Positions 18,354 through 26,435 of a DNA stretch of 37,286 nucleotides are shown here, in pieces (within the stretch, counting starts at the first letter, position 1; every line of letters starts with the position of its first letter). A program made the translations under genes and the position numbers. Below the pieces are notes generated by a model that made no database searches, was not told where the DNA came from, and saw nothing but the letters and a program-made list of their open reading frames with translations. The DNA comes from Promethearchaeota archaeon (GTDB lineage Archaea; Asgardarchaeota; Lokiarchaeia; Sigyniarchaeales; SOKP01). Where the stretch lies: the NCBI GenBank assembly GCA_011364975.1, contig RDOE01000031.1:1-37286 (forward strand), in the 5' to 3' direction.

Positions 18354-19280
18354 ATGACGTACTGTGAATATTGTGGTGAACCAATAAGCTACTTGCCGTT
18401 TAAGTGTAAATATTGTGGTGGTAATTTTTGTCAAAAACATAGGTTACCTGAAAATCATGAATGTACATTCGAGGTGAGATATAAGCCCCAAGATGAAGAA
18501 TATCTAACTAATTTAAAAAGTAAGCAGAAGACTACTAAATCTAAAGTAGTGTCGACAGATAAAAAATCAATAAAATTAAGAAGGTACATAAAACGACAAG
18601 AAAAAATTGCGAAAACTAAACAACCAAGGACTTATACTTGGAGTAGAAATATTTATGGTACTAAAATTCTTTTAATTATGATTTTGATTACCTCAGTTAT
18701 CGCTTCAATAATATACTATAATGGGCTTGAGGAATACATATATTTTAGTTTAAGTGGTATTATTAACAAATTTGCATTTTATACAATTTTAACCTCCCTA
18801 TTTATCACAGAGATATCGTTATTTAGCCCCTTTTTAATAATTGAAATATTTTTTTTAATAATAATAGTCTTTTTCACCTATGTGCTCGCAAAATCCATAG
18901 AATTAAGGTTTGGAACTTATTTCTTATTCAAGTTATTTATAGTAGCTAGTCTATTTTCTCTATTATTTTATATACCATTACGGTTGACCTTAATTTCGTT
19001 GTTTCCTATACCCCTTGTCACTATTTCTATAGGTTTTGCTTGGGGGGGAATTTTAGGTTTAATTTCTTATTCTCTATTTCCAGCAATGAATCGAGAAATA
19101 ACTGCTATTATGACAATCATTCCAATTAAAATGAGAGGGAGAAGTTTTCTTTATCTTATAATTCTCTTTAGAATTATACCGATTCTTTTTTCGCCACTTA
19201 GTTTTGTCATTTATCTTCCAGATTTAGGAGGAATCTTAGGGGCATATATCGTATATAAATATCAAAGGAAGCATTTATAA
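18354..19280 (+). CDS. AN1 zinc finger-rhomboid fusion, predicted pseudoprotease
   Basis: A 308-residue protein with an AN1-like finger (about 4-37: CEYCG, CKYCG, CQKHR, NHEC), a basic linker (50-92), then about six membrane segments in rhomboid order. Rhomboid landmarks remain: ILTSLF at 145-150, EIFF, IELRFG near 183, and two glycine helices. The catalytic serine position in the usual GxSG motif is Trp230 (GFAWGGILGL), and the catalytic His before LGG is Asp290 (PDLGGILG). It is therefore predicted inactive, like eukaryotic iRhoms or Derlins, and perhaps a client-binding or dislocation factor. ATG 18354 is clear. Pairing with the active M50 gene just upstream suggests a joint membrane quality-control role (inference). 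Confidence 0.78.
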   Translation: MTYCEYCGEPISYLPFKCKYCGGNFCQKHRLPENHECTFEVRYKPQDEEYLTNLKSKQKTTKSKVVSTDKKSIKLRRYIKRQEKIAKTKQPRTYTWSRNIYGTKILLIMILITSVIASIIYYNGLEEYIYFSLSGIINKFAFYTILTSLFITEISLFSPFLIIEIFFLIIIVFFTYVLAKSIELRFGTYFLFKLFIVASLFSLLFYIPLRLTLISLFPIPLVTISIGFAWGGILGLISYSLFPAMNREITAIMTIIPIKMRGRSFLYLIILFRIIPILFSPLSFVIYLPDLGGILGAYIVYKYQRKHL

Positions 19281-19346
19281 AACCATAAAAATTTTCAAGT
19301 AGAAATTATTATGTAATTTAAAAAATAGTTACTATTTTAGCTAAAA

Positions 19347-20006
19347 ATGCCTCAAGATAATACATCTCGTATAATTGAACTAAACGAGGATTTAATACAA
19401 CACAACCAAACCCTAGCACAACAAAATTTAGCATATTTTGAAAAATTTAATATTAAATCTTTTGATATTGTTGGTGCAATTGGAGCGGGTAAAACAGCAT
19501 TGCTTGAAATTATAACTAAGAAATTGTCAAAAGATTATAAAATCCTAGTTATTAATGGTGACGTAGCGACAAGGATAGATGCAGATCGAATTGAAAAATT
19601 TGGTGCTAAGGCAATTCAAATAAATACAGGGAGAGAATGTGCCCTAAACTCTTATCATATCTCCCAAGTTTTAAAAAGTATTGATTTGGGAATGTATAAT
19701 ATAGTATTTATAGAAAATGTTGGTAATTTAATTTGTCCTTCTGATTTCATATTGGGTACGAGTAAACGTATTGTTGTTGTTTCGATTACTGAAGGACCTT
19801 GGGTTATCAGAAAACATCCTATGTTATTTAAATTCTCGGATATTGCTGTAATAAATAAAATTGATTTACTCGACATTATGGATATCAATGTTAATGAAAT
19901 GATAAGAGATGCTAAAGAAATCAACCCAGATATAAAAATTTTACCGATAAGTGCTGAAACTGGTGAAAATATCCCTAAGTTAATAGATTTATTGATTAAT
20001 GATTAA
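19347..20006 (+). CDS. hypB: HypB-like nickel-insertion GTPase
   Basis: HypB delivers nickel to [NiFe] hydrogenases (or other nickel enzymes) using GTP. The 219-residue protein lacks the histidine-rich tail, as is common in archaea. It shows the P-loop GAIGAGKT (43-50), NGDVATRIDADR, ENVGNLICPSDF and the guanine motif NKID (170-173). The G-domain metal site normally reads Cys-His (GKGCHL or GKECHL); here it is RECAL, with Cys98 kept but the next His replaced by Ala99, while the partner Cys130 is kept. The change may alter metal affinity. No other hydrogenase genes lie in the window. Confidence 0.9.
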   Translation: MPQDNTSRIIELNEDLIQHNQTLAQQNLAYFEKFNIKSFDIVGAIGAGKTALLEIITKKLSKDYKILVINGDVATRIDADRIEKFGAKAIQINTGRECALNSYHISQVLKSIDLGMYNIVFIENVGNLICPSDFILGTSKRIVVVSITEGPWVIRKHPMLFKFSDIAVINKIDLLDIMDINVNEMIRDAKEINPDIKILPISAETGENIPKLIDLLIND

Positions 20007-20088
20007 TACTTTTTCAAAAAATACGAATTAAATTAAGAATAAAAGGTAAATTACATATATTAATTTAAAAACAACAAGTTGATCGAAA

Positions 20089-20508
20089 ATGTCTTTAAGA
20101 CAATATAATACCGAACTTGGTTTGCTACTGGAGAAAATTGTGAAGGTCTATTTAGATCAAGATAAATTCTTTGTGGGTCAATTAAAAGGAGTCTCAGAGG
20201 ACAGTGATCTTATTTTAGTGAATGTTAAAAATGAGAAAAATAAACTTTTCCCTAAGATTTTGATAAGAAATACTTATTACAATTTCGTGAGTGTTGAAGA
20301 AGAACCATTTCCTATGCAAGCATTATCAGATAGAATCGCTACTATATTCTCAAAAGGTCACGTAAATTATATTGAAGATCAGAATATCATTTCGATATTA
20401 AATGGTAAGATCATTGTAGATGAAAATGGAGTAAGAGGAACAGGCCCCTCTGCTGATCGTGTAAAAAAAATTTATGATCAATTTAAAATTGATTTAGAAC
20501 AAGACTAA
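20089..20508 (+). CDS. SmAP3-type Sm-like protein (Lsm domain plus C-terminal domain)
   Basis: A 139-residue protein with an N-terminal Sm fold (about 8-75; LDQDKFFVGQLKGVSEDSDL is Sm1-like) and a C-terminal alpha/beta extension (about 76-139) containing GTGPSADRV. This two-part layout matches archaeal SmAP3, which forms ring multimers. RNA binding is likely by family, although the classic Sm2 motif is not clear. The ATG at 20089 gives MSLRQYNTELG. It follows hypB after 82 bases and converges on the kite-like gene. Confidence 0.72.
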   Translation: MSLRQYNTELGLLLEKIVKVYLDQDKFFVGQLKGVSEDSDLILVNVKNEKNKLFPKILIRNTYYNFVSVEEEPFPMQALSDRIATIFSKGHVNYIEDQNIISILNGKIIVDENGVRGTGPSADRVKKIYDQFKIDLEQD

Positions 20509-20531
20509 TTTTAAATTCTTTATTTTTAAAT

Positions 20532-21032
20532 TTACTCATTATCCTTTAAGATATCTATTAAATTTCCCAATTTCAAATCTGGTAATAGATTTTTGAGAAT
20601 TGCTTTCCCAAGAGGAGTTACTTTAATTATGCCAAGATCTTCCATTTCCCTGAGATAATCGTTCTCTATCAAAAATCTAATATCTGAATTCCATATATCT
20701 TTAAAAATTTCTTGTAAATCTAATATTTTTAAATTTTCATCTAACTCTTTGCTGAGTGCAATTATAAGAGCGAGTGCACCATATTGTATGGGAGTAATTA
20801 GGTCGTCTTTTCCTTCCATAGTTAGGATATAATAATTTTGATCTAAAAAATTGGATTTAATGAAATCAAATCCTAGAGTTTTCAAATTATTATATACATC
20901 ACTAATTATCTCATCAAAATTAAATTCTGAACATAAATTTTGTAAATCCTTTTCTCGAATCATTTTTTGGGGACTTGTTAAAATTATTCTAGTTATGATT
21001 CTTACAGTATCCATATATTCTTTAGTTTGCAT
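20532..21032 (-). CDS. Small tandem winged-helix protein, kite-like (ScpB/MukE/Nse1-like hypothesis)
   Basis: A 166-residue protein, last in a minus-strand gene run. It reads as two winged-helix units. The first (about 8-75) ends with a beta wing in NYYILTM. The second (about 80-150) starts ITPIQYGALALIIAL and ends in a wing with GIIKVTPLGKAIL. This order and spacing resemble kite proteins that bind kleisins in SMC complexes; in ScpB the second unit also starts with a helix of the type SRAALETLAIIAY. It begins ten bases after the coiled-coil SMC-like gene, which supports a shared complex. The assignment is by eye; an unrelated double winged-helix regulator is the main alternative. Confidence 0.5.
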   Translation of the reverse strand: MQTKEYMDTVRIITRIILTSPQKMIREKDLQNLCSEFNFDEIISDVYNNLKTLGFDFIKSNFLDQNYYILTMEGKDDLITPIQYGALALIIALSKELDENLKILDLQEIFKDIWNSDIRFLIENDYLREMEDLGIIKVTPLGKAILKNLLPDLKLGNLIDILKDNE

Positions 21033-21042
21033 TTTCTATGAC

Positions 21043-22647
21043 TCAACTCTCTTTTATTGTTATAACTTTTAGATTTCCTATATCATTTTTCATTTCTAGG
21101 TTTGAAAGAACAAAAATTAAATTTAAATCACGTAAGCTCCTATTATTTTCAAATAAAGGGAGAATCTTATTGATTGTTCTAAAAATAGAACCACGTTTAT
21201 TATATTTTGGGGGAAGAAAGAGGTTCGAAAAAATTATGAATTTAGATTTTAAAAGCATTTTTAGGGATATAAACATACCTATAACTGAAAAAATTTTTTC
21301 TGGAGTAGTAAAATCCTTCCAACTTACTAATTCTTTATTTTTACGGTAAAAATTTATTTTAAGATATAATTTTTCATCATTCTTACTGGTTGCGAGTGTA
21401 AACTGAGTTTCAATATTAAGGATTATTAAAAAAGAGTTAAAAATTACCTCTAAATTATTTAATAAATCATTTAATTTTCTGAGTGCTTCCATAATTCCAA
21501 CAAGTTTGACTTCATCTGAGGGTATCAGATATTTTTTCGTATTATTTGTGATTATATCACCGATTTCTGCAAAAGTATTTAATAAAGTATCCAAGTCCGT
21601 TGGCTTCTCTGTATTATAAAAATCTTCAGGAATAGCTGCATTTTTTATTTCTTCAGATACTTTATTATATTCAATCTCAATTGTCCTAATTGGTCTTACA
21701 GATTGTATTTCTTTTTGATCTATATTTTGGAAATCATAGTCCTTACTATTCATAATCTTTTTCTCAAATTCTTTTTTCAATTCATCAAGTTTATGTTCGT
21801 CTTTCGTTATTTCTTGAACTATTATTTGATAATCCATCATATAGCTCTCATATTCTGGCTTAATTTTATCATATTTATTTTTTGCTTCATCTAAAGCACT
21901 AATTAATTGATTAACCTCGAATTGAGCATCTTTTGCCTTTTTTTGTAAAGCTCTTATCTTTTCTGAATTTGTTAAGTTAAGATCAATCCCAAGTTTTTTA
22001 ATTGAATCTAATTTTGCTTTATCTAGTTCTCCTTCCATATTACGTGTAATTTTGTTAATTTGATTGAAACAATCTTTCTTAAGTTGTGTTAACTCGTTAA
22101 TTTTTATAGTCAAAATCTCAATATTATGTGCTAGGTTAGTGATCTGATTTTTAGTATTTTGAAAATCTTCTTCAAAATATCTTAATTTTTTCTTATTTTT
22201 TTTTATTGAATTCATTAGTTTAGATATTAAATCTTTTATTGCCGATAATTGGCTGGATTCACTAGAAAGCATTGCTATTTCCATTTCCTTAGCAAGAATT
22301 TCTTTTTTATTAAGAAGATAAATGTAGTTTGTTATTTGAGAAAATATATCAACGAATTTACAAAAATTTGAAAATTCTTTAAAACCTAAATCAACAATAT
22401 TTTTAAAATTGGCGATATATTTTAAAATACCTATGGCCTTATGTAATCTCTCATATTCAGTTGTATCCCCTTTAAAAATCTCTATTATTAATTCTACGGG
22501 AATAATTTCCATATTTTCAATAATCTTTATAAAATTTTTTAGTTGTTCCCCCTCTAAGAGATTTTTTTTAAATACTCCCTGAATTAGTGTGAATCTGGAA
22601 TCAATTATTATTTCTTGAGTTCCGATTCTTAATGTGGTGTGATTCAT
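21043..22647 (-). CDS. Predicted short SMC/Rad50-like coiled-coil pseudo-ATPase
   Basis: A 534-residue protein with globular ends and a long coiled coil (about 105-345). The C-terminal 140 residues follow the SMC C-lobe order: a beta strand LYLKINF, then WKDFTTPEKIFSVIG at the place of the LSGGEK signature, then SKFIIFSNLFLPP at the place of the Walker B DEVDAAL, then LIFVLSN where the switch histidine strand lies. The N-terminus (LRIGTQEIIIDSRFTLIQGVFKKN) resembles the N-lobe strand before Walker A, but GxxGxGK is absent. Catalytic residues are missing throughout, so ATP hydrolysis is unlikely. No hinge is evident. Identity as an SMC relative is a hypothesis; a plain coiled-coil scaffold is the alternative. 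Confidence 0.45.
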   Translation of the reverse strand: MNHTTLRIGTQEIIIDSRFTLIQGVFKKNLLEGEQLKNFIKIIENMEIIPVELIIEIFKGDTTEYERLHKAIGILKYIANFKNIVDLGFKEFSNFCKFVDIFSQITNYIYLLNKKEILAKEMEIAMLSSESSQLSAIKDLISKLMNSIKKNKKKLRYFEEDFQNTKNQITNLAHNIEILTIKINELTQLKKDCFNQINKITRNMEGELDKAKLDSIKKLGIDLNLTNSEKIRALQKKAKDAQFEVNQLISALDEAKNKYDKIKPEYESYMMDYQIIVQEITKDEHKLDELKKEFEKKIMNSKDYDFQNIDQKEIQSVRPIRTIEIEYNKVSEEIKNAAIPEDFYNTEKPTDLDTLLNTFAEIGDIITNNTKKYLIPSDEVKLVGIMEALRKLNDLLNNLEVIFNSFLIILNIETQFTLATSKNDEKLYLKINFYRKNKELVSWKDFTTPEKIFSVIGMFISLKMLLKSKFIIFSNLFLPPKYNKRGSIFRTINKILPLFENNRSLRDLNLIFVLSNLEMKNDIGNLKVITIKES

Positions 22648-22665
22648 AATAGCTGTATTCTTGGT

Positions 22666-23706
22666 TTAAATATTATTAAAATGATCTTTATATTCATCAT
22701 ATTCTTCTTTCTTTCTTTTTCTTCGTTCTCTTATTAAATCAATAGGATCTTTATTACTTTCTTCTTTTGTAAGGTATTTTTCTTTAAAATTTTCTTCAAA
22801 TTGAGATTTAAATTTTTCAATTTTTTCAGAAACCTCATTTGATATTACTAATTCTCCTTGAAGATTCTCTTTACTAGCTATATCTGAAAGTTTTTCCCTC
22901 TTTTTTTTTCGTATTCTTCTTTCAAATTCTTTTTCAGAGAGAGTTAAATAATCTTGATATTCATCTTTTCTCTCTTCTTGTTTCTTTTTTAGTTCTTCGA
23001 GATTCTCCCTCTCTTTTCGTCTTTTGATCAATAATTCCTTTTTAATAAGATCCGAACGTTGTTCTCCATCTTCAAATTCTCGTAAAAATTCTTTAAAGGT
23101 AATATCAGGGTTTTCTAAAAATCTCTCCTTGAATTTTAATATCAAATTATTATCAACATTTGGTGGCATTGTTTGTAATTCATTATTAAGACGTTGATTC
23201 AGAATTTCTTCATAATAGGGGATAAATCTTATGATGATCTTTTGAAATATACTATTTTCTTTCATTACATCTACTAATTCAATCCATTCATTTATTCCAA
23301 TTGAATTCACAGAATTAATCTTTTGAGGGATTTTGCTGATTTTCTTTTTATCAATTAAGTATAACCCGATCTTTTTAAGATTCCTATTATTTATTTTTGC
23401 AGTATCTATTGTAGTTTTAATACGAGCTTTATATTTTTCAATTAGATTGTCGTGAAGATTTAAGAATATGTTTATATTGCTATGGAATATAAATTCAAAA
23501 GATTTGATAATTTCTTTGATGACCGATATCAATTCATTAATCTTTTTTGATACTTCCTGATTTTTTAGAGAAATTTCCATTAAATTTTTAGATTCGTTTA
23601 GATTTGATTCAAGAACATTTAATTTATTTATATTTTCTTGAATAATTTCTATTGGGGCCATTAAATCTTTAATTTTGTCTAGATCAAATAGTGTTACTTC
23701 TGACAT
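22666..23706 (-). CDS. Charged coiled-coil protein of unknown function
   Basis: A 346-residue protein, not recognised. The first 110 residues are helical with heptad-like leucines and isoleucines. A middle helical segment follows. The last 130 residues are very rich in Lys, Arg and Glu and probably form a long single helix (around KRRKERENLEELKKKQEE). There is no kleisin-type C-terminal winged helix visible, but its place between the AAA ATPase and the SMC-like gene (42 and 18 bases away) makes a structural or linker role in the same complex plausible. The ATG at 23706 is clear. Confidence 0.6.
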   Translation of the reverse strand: MSEVTLFDLDKIKDLMAPIEIIQENINKLNVLESNLNESKNLMEISLKNQEVSKKINELISVIKEIIKSFEFIFHSNINIFLNLHDNLIEKYKARIKTTIDTAKINNRNLKKIGLYLIDKKKISKIPQKINSVNSIGINEWIELVDVMKENSIFQKIIIRFIPYYEEILNQRLNNELQTMPPNVDNNLILKFKERFLENPDITFKEFLREFEDGEQRSDLIKKELLIKRRKERENLEELKKKQEERKDEYQDYLTLSEKEFERRIRKKKREKLSDIASKENLQGELVISNEVSEKIEKFKSQFEENFKEKYLTKEESNKDPIDLIRERRKRKKEEYDEYKDHFNNI

Positions 23707-23748
23707 TTAAAATTCATATTTCCTAATTAAGACTTATTAAGTAAAAAA

Positions 23749-24990
23749 CTAAATTTCAGGAGGTGTTAATTTTTTTCTTTTATCATTCATAGTAGATTTT
23801 CTAAATTGGTTAAGATTTCTTGCTTCACTTAACTCATCTTGTCTTTCAACATGAATGGCAGTGCCGCCCACTAACATGAGAGAGTTGTAGAATAATTCGT
23901 AGGTTAAACGTTCAGTATTTATCGCTTTTAATACGGCCACTTTTGTTCCTCTCTCAATATCTGAGCCTGAATATCCATAAGTTAAATTAAGCATTCCTTT
24001 CTCCTTATTTTTCTTATTCACTTCGTTCCATAATAAATTATTATCAAATTCAGAAATTGTTTGACCAAGCTTATTTTCTAAGGACATATGAATACCTCTG
24101 ACGGTTTCATATTCATTATTCAAATTAACATAAATTGAATTATCTACTCCAATTTTAGCATTTTCAAGCTTTTTTAGAAAACTTTCTAGTATTCGCTTTC
24201 TTAATCGATAATCTGGGAACTCAAAGCTAAAATGGAAGGTAAATCTTCTCCATATTGCAGAATCCAACTGATGCTGATGGTTTGTAGCTCCGAATATTGC
24301 AAGCGGAACTCCTTTATAATTCACTCTATCAATAACTTGTAAAAATGATATTACCGCTCTTTTTATTTCCCCCACTTCATGAATATTTGAGCGCTCTGAA
24401 CCGATTGCATCTATTTCATCAAAAAATAATATGAAAGAACCTCTATCATTAGCTATTTCTTCAGCTAATTCTACTACATTCCTTATTTTTTTAATAGTAT
24501 CTCCTAATAAGGGAGATACAAGTCTATCTGTCTCTACAACACAAATGGGGATACTATATTCTTTAGCAAAACCTCGCGTTAAGGAAGTTTTTCCAGTTCC
24601 GGGAGGCCCATATAAAAGCACTGTTAAACTAGGATTTAATTTAGCACCTTTTAACTGCTTGGTGAATTCATCATACTTTTTCAATGCTTTAAAGAAATCA
24701 TGCAGAACTTCTTTTTTAATTTCGTTTCCAAGAATATCATCAATTGTTTCTTGAATATCTGAAGGAAAGTACACCGCGCCATATTGACCCATCCTATCTT
24801 TGATAACATCATCAGTATATACTTTTTTACCCCCTCCTTTTTGTTGAGTAGAGGTAATTTTAGAAATAGATTTTTCCCGGTTTCTTTTCCAATCTAAAAA
24901 GGCTTTTGTTTTATTTCCTCTCCAAATTGCTTTTTTTCCAGTTTCTGCTTCATATCTTTCTATCAAGTTATCATCTTCTGTGTCTATCAT
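23749..24990 (-). CDS. AAA ATPase with insertion before the sensor-2 helix
   Basis: A 413-residue classical AAA ATPase. Motifs: Walker A GPPGTGKT (128-135), Walker B ILFFDEID (177-184), sensor-1 Asn227 (GATN), arginine finger pair R238-R239, and GYSGSDIER (349-357) as in the Vps4/proteasomal clade. Between FPDYRLRKRIL and GYSGSD there are roughly 75 residues, about 50 more than usual. The N-terminus has no MIT domain; instead it has a short motif around TGKKAIWRGNKTKAF (about 17-31) and a flexible linker. It likely remodels the coiled-coil partners encoded just downstream. The 113-base gap upstream could hold a separate promoter. Not Vps4: no ESCRT genes adjoin it. Confidence 0.88.
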   Translation of the reverse strand: MIDTEDDNLIERYEAETGKKAIWRGNKTKAFLDWKRNREKSISKITSTQQKGGGKKVYTDDVIKDRMGQYGAVYFPSDIQETIDDILGNEIKKEVLHDFFKALKKYDEFTKQLKGAKLNPSLTVLLYGPPGTGKTSLTRGFAKEYSIPICVVETDRLVSPLLGDTIKKIRNVVELAEEIANDRGSFILFFDEIDAIGSERSNIHEVGEIKRAVISFLQVIDRVNYKGVPLAIFGATNHQHQLDSAIWRRFTFHFSFEFPDYRLRKRILESFLKKLENAKIGVDNSIYVNLNNEYETVRGIHMSLENKLGQTISEFDNNLLWNEVNKKNKEKGMLNLTYGYSGSDIERGTKVAVLKAINTERLTYELFYNSLMLVGGTAIHVERQDELSEARNLNQFRKSTMNDKRKKLTPPEI

Positions 24991-25103
24991 TTTACCTCAG
25001 ATCCTTGTTATTTTTGAGCATTCTAACTTAATTTTATTTATTTTATTTAATTTATCTAAATTTATCTCAATTACTAATTTTTCTCAACTTCTTGTTGGGT
25101 AAT

Positions 25104-26411
25104 TTATTTATTTTTTCTTTCTATATCAAATTTTTCACAAAAATAAGCTATTTCATCAATGAAATCTTTAAGATTATCAATCTTGGACCCAATAAAGTTA
25201 AAAATTTCTTTTCTATATTGAGGAGAATCTCTTATTTTCATTTTATCTAAGCTTAAGTAATTAGCAAAACAAATTAGCTTCATTAAATAAGGTAATATTT
25301 TTTCATTTGTTTGAAGATCTTTAAAAATAGGATAAAAAATGTTCTCATCAGATAATTTCCATTTCAAGATACCCATATATATTAGGAAGGCGAAATTCAT
25401 CGATATCCAATTAATTAATTCTTTCGACAAAAAACCTCTCCTCTGAGAAGCTAATGCTAAGTAATATAAGATTAATGTCTCATTACTAAATTGAGGGGTA
25501 AGTCGTATAATCCCATCAGATTGTTTGGTATCACGTAAAAAATTATTTTCTAGTAAGAGATCCACTAAATCTTCTGATGGTGCTAAAAAAATATCATCAA
25601 TTATTCTTAAGCCTATTCTTTCATTGATACTTTCGATAGCTTCTTCCTCAGCATTAGCAATAGAATCAATATATGGTAAAAAAACATCTGACTTCAATAT
25701 CATGGGGATTTCATGATTAGGTCTTTCCGGAAAAACTCCAAAATTGGGGTCTAAATTAAATATTGATGTGATATTATTAATAATTTGATATACTTTTGGT
25801 GTGATTCCAGGAATTTCAAAGTAATCGGAACTTTCAAGTTTATCTCGATAATAAGTATGTGGCTGTAATAAGTGCCTTTGGCATTCATATAATTGAGGAG
25901 AATGCTCTAATAATTTATTATAAATAAATTTTAAATTTGTCCCACGGGGAAATAACTTTTCCTCAATAAATTTAGTTAGTGTATATAGGAAGGTATTTTC
26001 TAAATTAGCTTCGTCCGGATTCGTTATTTTCCTCAAAATATTTAATGCATCAATTGATTCATACAAAAATTCAATTATATAATCCTTTATATCAATTATG
26101 GGTATTATATCCCGATATTTAAGAATAAAATCCTTTATGATTTCATAAACATTTGATCGATACATCGCAGAAAATTCAGATAGTGCCCTTACTTTACGAA
26201 TATTTCTTTTTTCCTCTTCTTGACGAATTTTATCTAGGATTTCAGTATCAATTAGTAGATCAGCATCTAATTCAATGATGATTCTTCGAGTTTCTCTAAG
26301 AATTGGGCGCATATGACTTATAAAAGTTAAATATCTAGGTAAGATATCCGTCCACTTTTCTCTTTTTCTTCCCGGTTTTACTGTTCTTGATGACTTTTTC
26401 TTATAACTCAT
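25104..26411 (-). CDS. Orphan helical protein, 435 residues
   Basis: I do not recognise this family. It has a basic N-terminus (KKKSSRTVKPGRKREKW), and the rest is predicted mainly helical, with Leu/Ile-rich stretches and no clear membrane span or catalytic motif. A segment about 200-300 has several prolines (EIPGITPKVY, FPERPNHEIP). The frame is open to a GTG at 26420, but the ATG at 26411 has GTGAG at suitable spacing, so I use it. It follows the upstream gene by 24 bases, which suggests co-transcription with the three orphans before it. Confidence 0.62.
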   Translation of the reverse strand: MSYKKKSSRTVKPGRKREKWTDILPRYLTFISHMRPILRETRRIIIELDADLLIDTEILDKIRQEEEKRNIRKVRALSEFSAMYRSNVYEIIKDFILKYRDIIPIIDIKDYIIEFLYESIDALNILRKITNPDEANLENTFLYTLTKFIEEKLFPRGTNLKFIYNKLLEHSPQLYECQRHLLQPHTYYRDKLESSDYFEIPGITPKVYQIINNITSIFNLDPNFGVFPERPNHEIPMILKSDVFLPYIDSIANAEEEAIESINERIGLRIIDDIFLAPSEDLVDLLLENNFLRDTKQSDGIIRLTPQFSNETLILYYLALASQRRGFLSKELINWISMNFAFLIYMGILKWKLSDENIFYPIFKDLQTNEKILPYLMKLICFANYLSLDKMKIRDSPQYRKEIFNFIGSKIDNLKDFIDEIAYFCEKFDIERKNK

Positions 26412-26435
26412 TAATCTCACTAATGTTTAATTTAT

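Noticed and set aside
21038..21349. Plus-strand open frame of 103 codons
   Set aside because: Antisense to the end of the SMC-like gene, with no start signals or recognisable product.
22666..23706. Coiled-coil protein as a kleisin
   Set aside because: It lacks a visible C-terminal winged helix; position next to the SMC-like gene alone is not enough.
24431..24754. Plus-strand open frame of 107 codons
   Set aside because: Antisense to the Walker motifs of the AAA ATPase.
23749..24990. AAA ATPase as Vps4 of an ESCRT cluster
   Set aside because: No MIT domain, no ESCRT-III, Vps25 or ubiquitin genes nearby, and an unusual insertion.
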